Positions 60,898-64,000 of a stretch of DNA of 64,000 nucleotides are shown here, in pieces (positions within the stretch are counted from its first letter, which is position 1; each line of letters opens with the position of its first letter). A program made the translations under genes and the position numbers. This DNA is from Stappia sp. (GTDB taxonomy: Bacteria; Pseudomonadota; Alphaproteobacteria; Rhizobiales; Stappiaceae). The DNA is taken from NCBI RefSeq assembly GCF_040110915.1, contig NZ_CP157793.1, positions 880,939 to 944,938 on the forward strand, read 5' to 3'. Below the pieces are notes generated by a model. The model was not told where the DNA came from, did not search any database, and saw nothing but the letters and a program-made list of their open reading frames with translations.

Positions 60898-61742
60898 GGC
60901 GAAGTATCGGTGTGAGCAGTTCTCCTTCCCTGTCGATGAAGCTATGGGGTGTGCGCGGCTCGACGCCCACCCCGGGGCAGACGACGCTGCGCTATGGCGG
61001 CGAGACCACCTGTTTCGAGGTGCGCGCCGGCGACGACGCGATCCTGATCGATTGCGGCTCGGGCGCGCGCAATCTCGGCGTCGCGCTGCATGCCGCGCCG
61101 CCGCGCGCGCTGGACCTGTTCTTCACCCACACTCATCTGGATCACATCTGCGGGCTGCCGTTCTTTTCCCCCGCCTATGACGACCGTTTCGAGATCACGG
61201 CCTGGGCCGGCCATTTTCCCGACCGCGCCGGTCTCGTCGACATCATCTGCCGCATCATGTCGCCGCCGATCTTTCCGGTCGCCGCCAACAAGCTGCGCGC
61301 CGTGTCGTTCCGCAATTTCCGCGCCGGCGACACCGTGGCGCGCGACGGGCCGATTACGCTGCGCAGCGTGGCGCTGAACCATCCCGGCGGCGCCACCGGC
61401 TACCGGCTGGAGCACGGCGGAAAGTCGATCTGCATCATCACCGACCACGAACACGGCGACCCGGAGGTGGACCGCGCGGTCCGGCGCTTCGTTCAGGACG
61501 CCGACGTGATGATCTACGACGCGATGTACACCGACGCGGAGTATCCGCGCTTCGTCGGCTGGGGGCATTCGACCTGGGAGAAGGGCGTGGAACTGGCGCT
61601 CGAGGCCGGGGTGCGCCAGCCGGTGCTGTTCCACCACGACCCCAGGCGCAGCGATGACGAGCTCGACGCCATCGGCGAGGCGGCGGCGGCGCGTCATCCG
61701 GGCGTTCTGGTGGCGCGCGAAGGCATGGTGCTGACCCCGTAG
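60894..61742 (+). CDS. Metallo-beta-lactamase-fold hydrolase in the cyclic-nucleotide operon
   Basis: About 282 residues (268 if started at ATG 60936). The MBL motif is LFFTHTHLDHICGLPFF (HxHxDH). Further ligands lie near LNHPGGATGYRLEHG, IITDHEHGDPEV and GHSTWEKGVELALEAGVRQP, with a late FHHDPRRSDDELD. The start MKLWGVRGSTPTPGQTTLRY places it with PhnP/RNase Z-like phosphodiesterase-type MBL proteins. A cyclic-nucleotide phosphodiesterase role would fit the neighbours but is inference. GTG 60894 gives a GTGA overlap with the cNMP-binding gene. GTG 60912 and ATG 60936 are alternatives. Confidence 0.87.
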   Translation: MRRSIGVSSSPSLSMKLWGVRGSTPTPGQTTLRYGGETTCFEVRAGDDAILIDCGSGARNLGVALHAAPPRALDLFFTHTHLDHICGLPFFSPAYDDRFEITAWAGHFPDRAGLVDIICRIMSPPIFPVAANKLRAVSFRNFRAGDTVARDGPITLRSVALNHPGGATGYRLEHGGKSICIITDHEHGDPEVDRAVRRFVQDADVMIYDAMYTDAEYPRFVGWGHSTWEKGVELALEAGVRQPVLFHHDPRRSDDELDAIGEAAAARHPGVLVAREGMVLTP

Positions 61743-61773
61743 CCCCGATCACCGGAGACCGACGCAACGGTGA

Positions 61774-61802
61774 CTTGCCGGTGAACGCCGGAAACCGGCA
61801 AG
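61774..61802 (+). other. Stem-loop between the MBL hydrolase and cyclase genes
   Basis: CTTGCCGG (61774-61781) and CCGGCAAG (61795-61802) form a perfect 8-bp stem with a 13-base loop. No T-run follows. It may separate or tune the cyclase message within the operon. Confidence 0.35.
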
Positions 61803-61853
61803 ATCCGGACCGGGACGGAAGCGGCGCGGCGCGCGCCGCGCAAGGAGCGCCGC

Positions 61854-63338
61854 ATGATCCCGGACGCCGGCAATCAGGACGACACAGGCCCCGGACACGG
61901 AAGCGAAACCGTGCGCGAAACCGTGCCTGAAGCGGTGCAGGGCGCGTCGGCGCTCGCGCCGGCGGCGGGTCCATATACGGCGCGCGGCGGCGGGCTGCGT
62001 CGGGTCTTTCGCGATATCCTGCGCGGCGGACCGGACGAGACCGGCATTCCGGCGCGCGTGCGGGCCGAGATCCGCCAGCGCGAGGCGCGCGCCGAACGGC
62101 TGATCGGCTGGGCGCAGTTCGCCATGGTCAGCTTTTTCGCGGGTCTCTATTCGCTGGCGCCCAGGGCCGAGGGCGGCGACGGCTTCAACTTCGTGCCGCT
62201 GGCGCTCGCTGCCTATCTGCTGTTCACGCTGCTGCGCGTCGCGCTCGCCTATCGGGTCGAACTGCCCGAATGGTATCTGATCGTCTCGATCGTCGTCGAC
62301 GTGGCGCTGCTGTGCGGACTGATCTTTTCCTTCCATATCCAATACGCGCAGCCGCCGACCTTCTATCTGAAGGCGCCGACGCTGATGTATCTGTTCATCT
62401 TCATCGCCTTGCGCGCGCTGCGCTTCGATCCCCGCTTCGTGCTGATCACCGGCCTGCTCGGCGCGCTCGGCTGGGCGGCGCTGGTCGGCTATGCCGTGAC
62501 CGCCGACATGGGCGAGATGCGCATCACCCGAAACTACGTCGAGTATCTGACGTCAAACGCGATCCTGATTGGCGCCGAACTCGACAAGACCATCGTCATC
62601 CTGGGCGTCACGCTGGTGTTGTCGGCCGCGCTCTACCGGGCCCGCGACGTGCTCGTGCATGCGGTGCGCGACCACGCGGCCGCCGAGGATCTCAAGCGCT
62701 TCTTCGCGCCCGAGGTGGCGACCTCGATCACCGGAGCGGACGAGGCGGTCACCGCCGGGCGCGGGGAGATCCGCGAGGCGGCGATCCTGTTCATCGATAT
62801 TCGCGGCTTCACGGGCACGGCGGCCGGCCTGCCGCCGGAAACGGTGATGCGGGTGCTGGCTTGCTATCAGGAGGGCATGATGGCGGTGATCGCGCGCCAC
62901 GGCGGGCGGGTCGACAAGTTCCTGGGCGATGGCATTCTCGCCACCTTCGGCGCGGTGGAGGCGAGCGCCACGGCGGCCGCCGACGCGCTGCGCGCGGCGC
63001 AGGCGTTGCCGCGGGCGGCCGCCGATCTCGCCGCGCCGGTGGCGGCCTGCGGCTGGCCGCGTGCGTTGCGCATCGGCGCGGCGGTCGCCTTCGGCCCGGT
63101 GACGGTCGGGGTGATCGGCGCCGCCAGCCGGCTGGAGTTCACGGTGATCGGCGATGCGGTCAACCGCGCGGCCAAGCTGGAGGAGGCCAACAAGCAGCAG
63201 GGCTCGCAGGTGCTGACCGACCGCGCGAGCCTCGAGGCGGCCCGCGCGCAAGGCTTCGCCGGCGCGCCGCGCGAGATACGCGATGCCTGCGCCGTTTCGG
63301 GGCTGGGCCAGCCGGTCGACCTGGTGGTGCTCGCCTGA
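61854..63338 (+). CDS. Membrane class III adenylate/guanylate cyclase
   Basis: A 494-residue protein. The cytoplasmic N-terminus of about 80 residues contains a DNA-repeat-encoded stretch. About six membrane helices lie between 85 and 265 (WAQFAMVSFFAGLYSLAP, LIVSIVVDVALLCGLIFSFH, VITGLLGALGWAALVGYAV-type), and the cyclase domain starts near 300. Metal Asp residues are in ILFIDIRGFTGTAA and VDKFLGDGILATFG. The Lys/Thr specificity pair is in DKFLGD and FTVIGDAVN, as in adenylate cyclases. The transition-state Arg position is Lys in VNRAAKLEEANKQ, a variant known in this subfamily. AAGGAG precedes ATG 61854. Confidence 0.9.
   Translation: MIPDAGNQDDTGPGHGSETVRETVPEAVQGASALAPAAGPYTARGGGLRRVFRDILRGGPDETGIPARVRAEIRQREARAERLIGWAQFAMVSFFAGLYSLAPRAEGGDGFNFVPLALAAYLLFTLLRVALAYRVELPEWYLIVSIVVDVALLCGLIFSFHIQYAQPPTFYLKAPTLMYLFIFIALRALRFDPRFVLITGLLGALGWAALVGYAVTADMGEMRITRNYVEYLTSNAILIGAELDKTIVILGVTLVLSAALYRARDVLVHAVRDHAAAEDLKRFFAPEVATSITGADEAVTAGRGEIREAAILFIDIRGFTGTAAGLPPETVMRVLACYQEGMMAVIARHGGRVDKFLGDGILATFGAVEASATAAADALRAAQALPRAAADLAAPVAACGWPRALRIGAAVAFGPVTVGVIGAASRLEFTVIGDAVNRAAKLEEANKQQGSQVLTDRASLEAARAQGFAGAPREIRDACAVSGLGQPVDLVVLA
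61903..61938 (+). repeat. 12-base tandem repeat at the start of the membrane cyclase gene
   Basis: GCGAAACCGTGC twice (61903-61914, 61915-61926), then CTGAAGCGGTGC (61927-61938). The units encode an acidic SETV-RETV-PEAV stretch in the disordered N-terminus. Confidence 0.8.
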
Positions 63339-63434
63339 GCGGCCTTGACCCCCGGCATGCTTCCTGCCACCTGTGTGTCGCGCCGCGACCGTGCGTCGGT
63401 AACGGTTGCAAGGACAACTACTTGGGGAGTTCCA

Positions 63435-64000
63435 ATGAAGCTCGGGGAAGGTGTATCGGCGGTCGTGACTGGCGGCGCGTCGGGGCTCGGTGCGGCGACC
63501 GCCCGCCGGCTGGCGAAGGCGGGCGTCAAGGTCACGCTGTTCGACATGAACGTGGAGGCCGGCGAGGCCGTCGCGAAGGAGATCGGCGGGGCGTTCGTCG
63601 CCGTCGACGTCACCAGCGACGACAGTGTCGCGAAGGGCTTTGCCGCGGCGCGCGAGCGCTTCGGCGTGGAGCGCATCCTGGTCAATTGCGCCGGCATCGC
63701 CCCGGCCGCCAAGACGACGTCGCGCGGCGAACCGCATCCGATGGACCTGTTCGAGAAGGTGATCGCCGTCAATCTCGTCGGCACCTTCCGCTGCATCGCG
63801 CATTCCTCCACCGCCATGTCGGCGCTCGAGCCGCTCACCGGCGACGGCGAGCGCGGCGTGATCGTCTCGACCGCCTCGATCGCCGCCTTCGACGGGCAGG
63901 TCGGCCAGGTCGCCTATGCCGCGTCCAAGGGCGGGGTCGCCTCCGCGACGCTGCCGATCGCCCGCGATCTGTCGAAGAGCGGCATTCGCGTGATGACCAT
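63435..64000 (+). CDS. Short-chain dehydrogenase, HSD10/3-hydroxyacyl-CoA dehydrogenase-like (3' end outside window)
   Basis: The frame is open from ATG 63435, preceded by TTGGGGAG, to the window end, giving 188 residues. The NAD motif is AVVTGGASGLGAATARRLAK, the Asp that selects NAD over NADP is in VTLFDMNVEAGE, and LVNCAGIAPAAK is the NAG motif. The catalytic Ser is in VIVSTASIAAFDGQVGQVAY and Tyr/Lys in AYAASKGG. The overall sequence resembles type 2 3-hydroxyacyl-CoA dehydrogenases (branched-chain amino-acid and fatty-acid oxidation). It lies 96 bases after the cyclase gene and is probably a separate unit. Confidence 0.9.
   Translation, partial: MKLGEGVSAVVTGGASGLGAATARRLAKAGVKVTLFDMNVEAGEAVAKEIGGAFVAVDVTSDDSVAKGFAAARERFGVERILVNCAGIAPAAKTTSRGEPHPMDLFEKVIAVNLVGTFRCIAHSSTAMSALEPLTGDGERGVIVSTASIAAFDGQVGQVAYAASKGGVASATLPIARDLSKSGIRVMT

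Noticed and set aside
1-64000. CRISPR arrays, tRNA/rRNA genes, insertion sequences and riboswitches
   Set aside because: None was seen. The only repeats are short tandem duplications, and no spacer-repeat pattern, transposase motif or cloverleaf was noticed while reading both strands.

Overview
The window is a contiguous piece of a high-GC (roughly two-thirds G+C) alphaproteobacterial chromosome. It most resembles the Hyphomicrobiales (Rhizobiales). The reasons are a gene-transfer-agent (GTA) type head-tail cluster, the linkage feuPQ / cycHJKL (ccmIEFH) / degP / two-component pair / glnE / PleC-like kinase, a perfect CtrA-type box, and many class III cyclase and sensor-kinase genes. There are no rRNA genes, tRNA genes, insertion sequences, integrases or CRISPR arrays. 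The assignment rests on gene content and order, since no database could be searched.

Layout. (1) 1-2714: the 5' end of phosphatidylserine decarboxylase, an Atm1-type ABC exporter and an ArsR repressor, all on the minus strand. (2) 2871-19116: an essentially complete RcGTA-like cluster in canonical order: TerS-like, TerL, portal, g3.5, protease, capsid, adaptor, stopper, terminator, tail tube, g10, g10.1, short tape measure, distal tail, hub, NlpC/P60 peptidase and megatron. A lysozyme and two small membrane proteins follow. Extra elements are a 42-codon ORF, an intrinsic terminator after the capsid gene, a DUF465 gene in antisense orientation, and a tape-measure 5' half of lower GC. (3) 19200-23920: a PepSY protein, FeuP/FeuQ, a lipoprotein and an unrecognised 477-residue protein behind a perfect palindrome. 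(4) 24045-36614: the cytochrome c maturation operon ccmIEFH, a hydrolase-OsmC fusion, DegP, a two-component pair and GlnE. (5) 36688-42804, minus strand: a PleC-like kinase with an upstream CtrA box, aminopeptidase N and an alpha/beta hydrolase. (6) 42919-51913: a Cache-HAMP class III cyclase, then a CRP-type site, a peptide-type ABC importer and a methyltransferase. (7) 51924-57499, minus strand: five glycan genes (a deacetylase and four glycosyltransferases). (8) 57697-63338, diverging from the glycan genes: a highly unusual ABC protein, a free-standing cyclic-nucleotide-binding protein, a metallo-beta-lactamase-fold hydrolase and a membrane class III cyclase. The window ends inside a short-chain dehydrogenase gene.

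How the parts fit. The GTA block encodes a small siphovirus-like particle plus probable lysis functions. Most of its genes overlap by four bases or nearly so, which points to translational coupling. Regions 7 and 8 form the best candidate for an undescribed system. A divergent pair of operons combines glycan assembly enzymes with an ABC membrane protein whose nucleotide-binding domain lacks key ATP-site residues and carries a roughly 290-residue insertion. That protein is co-transcribed with what look like the maker, the sensor and a possible remover of a cyclic nucleotide. A second cyclase and a CRP-like site occur about 13 kb upstream.

Short tandem duplications of 12-15 bases recur at gene ends and leaders through the window and are listed individually.
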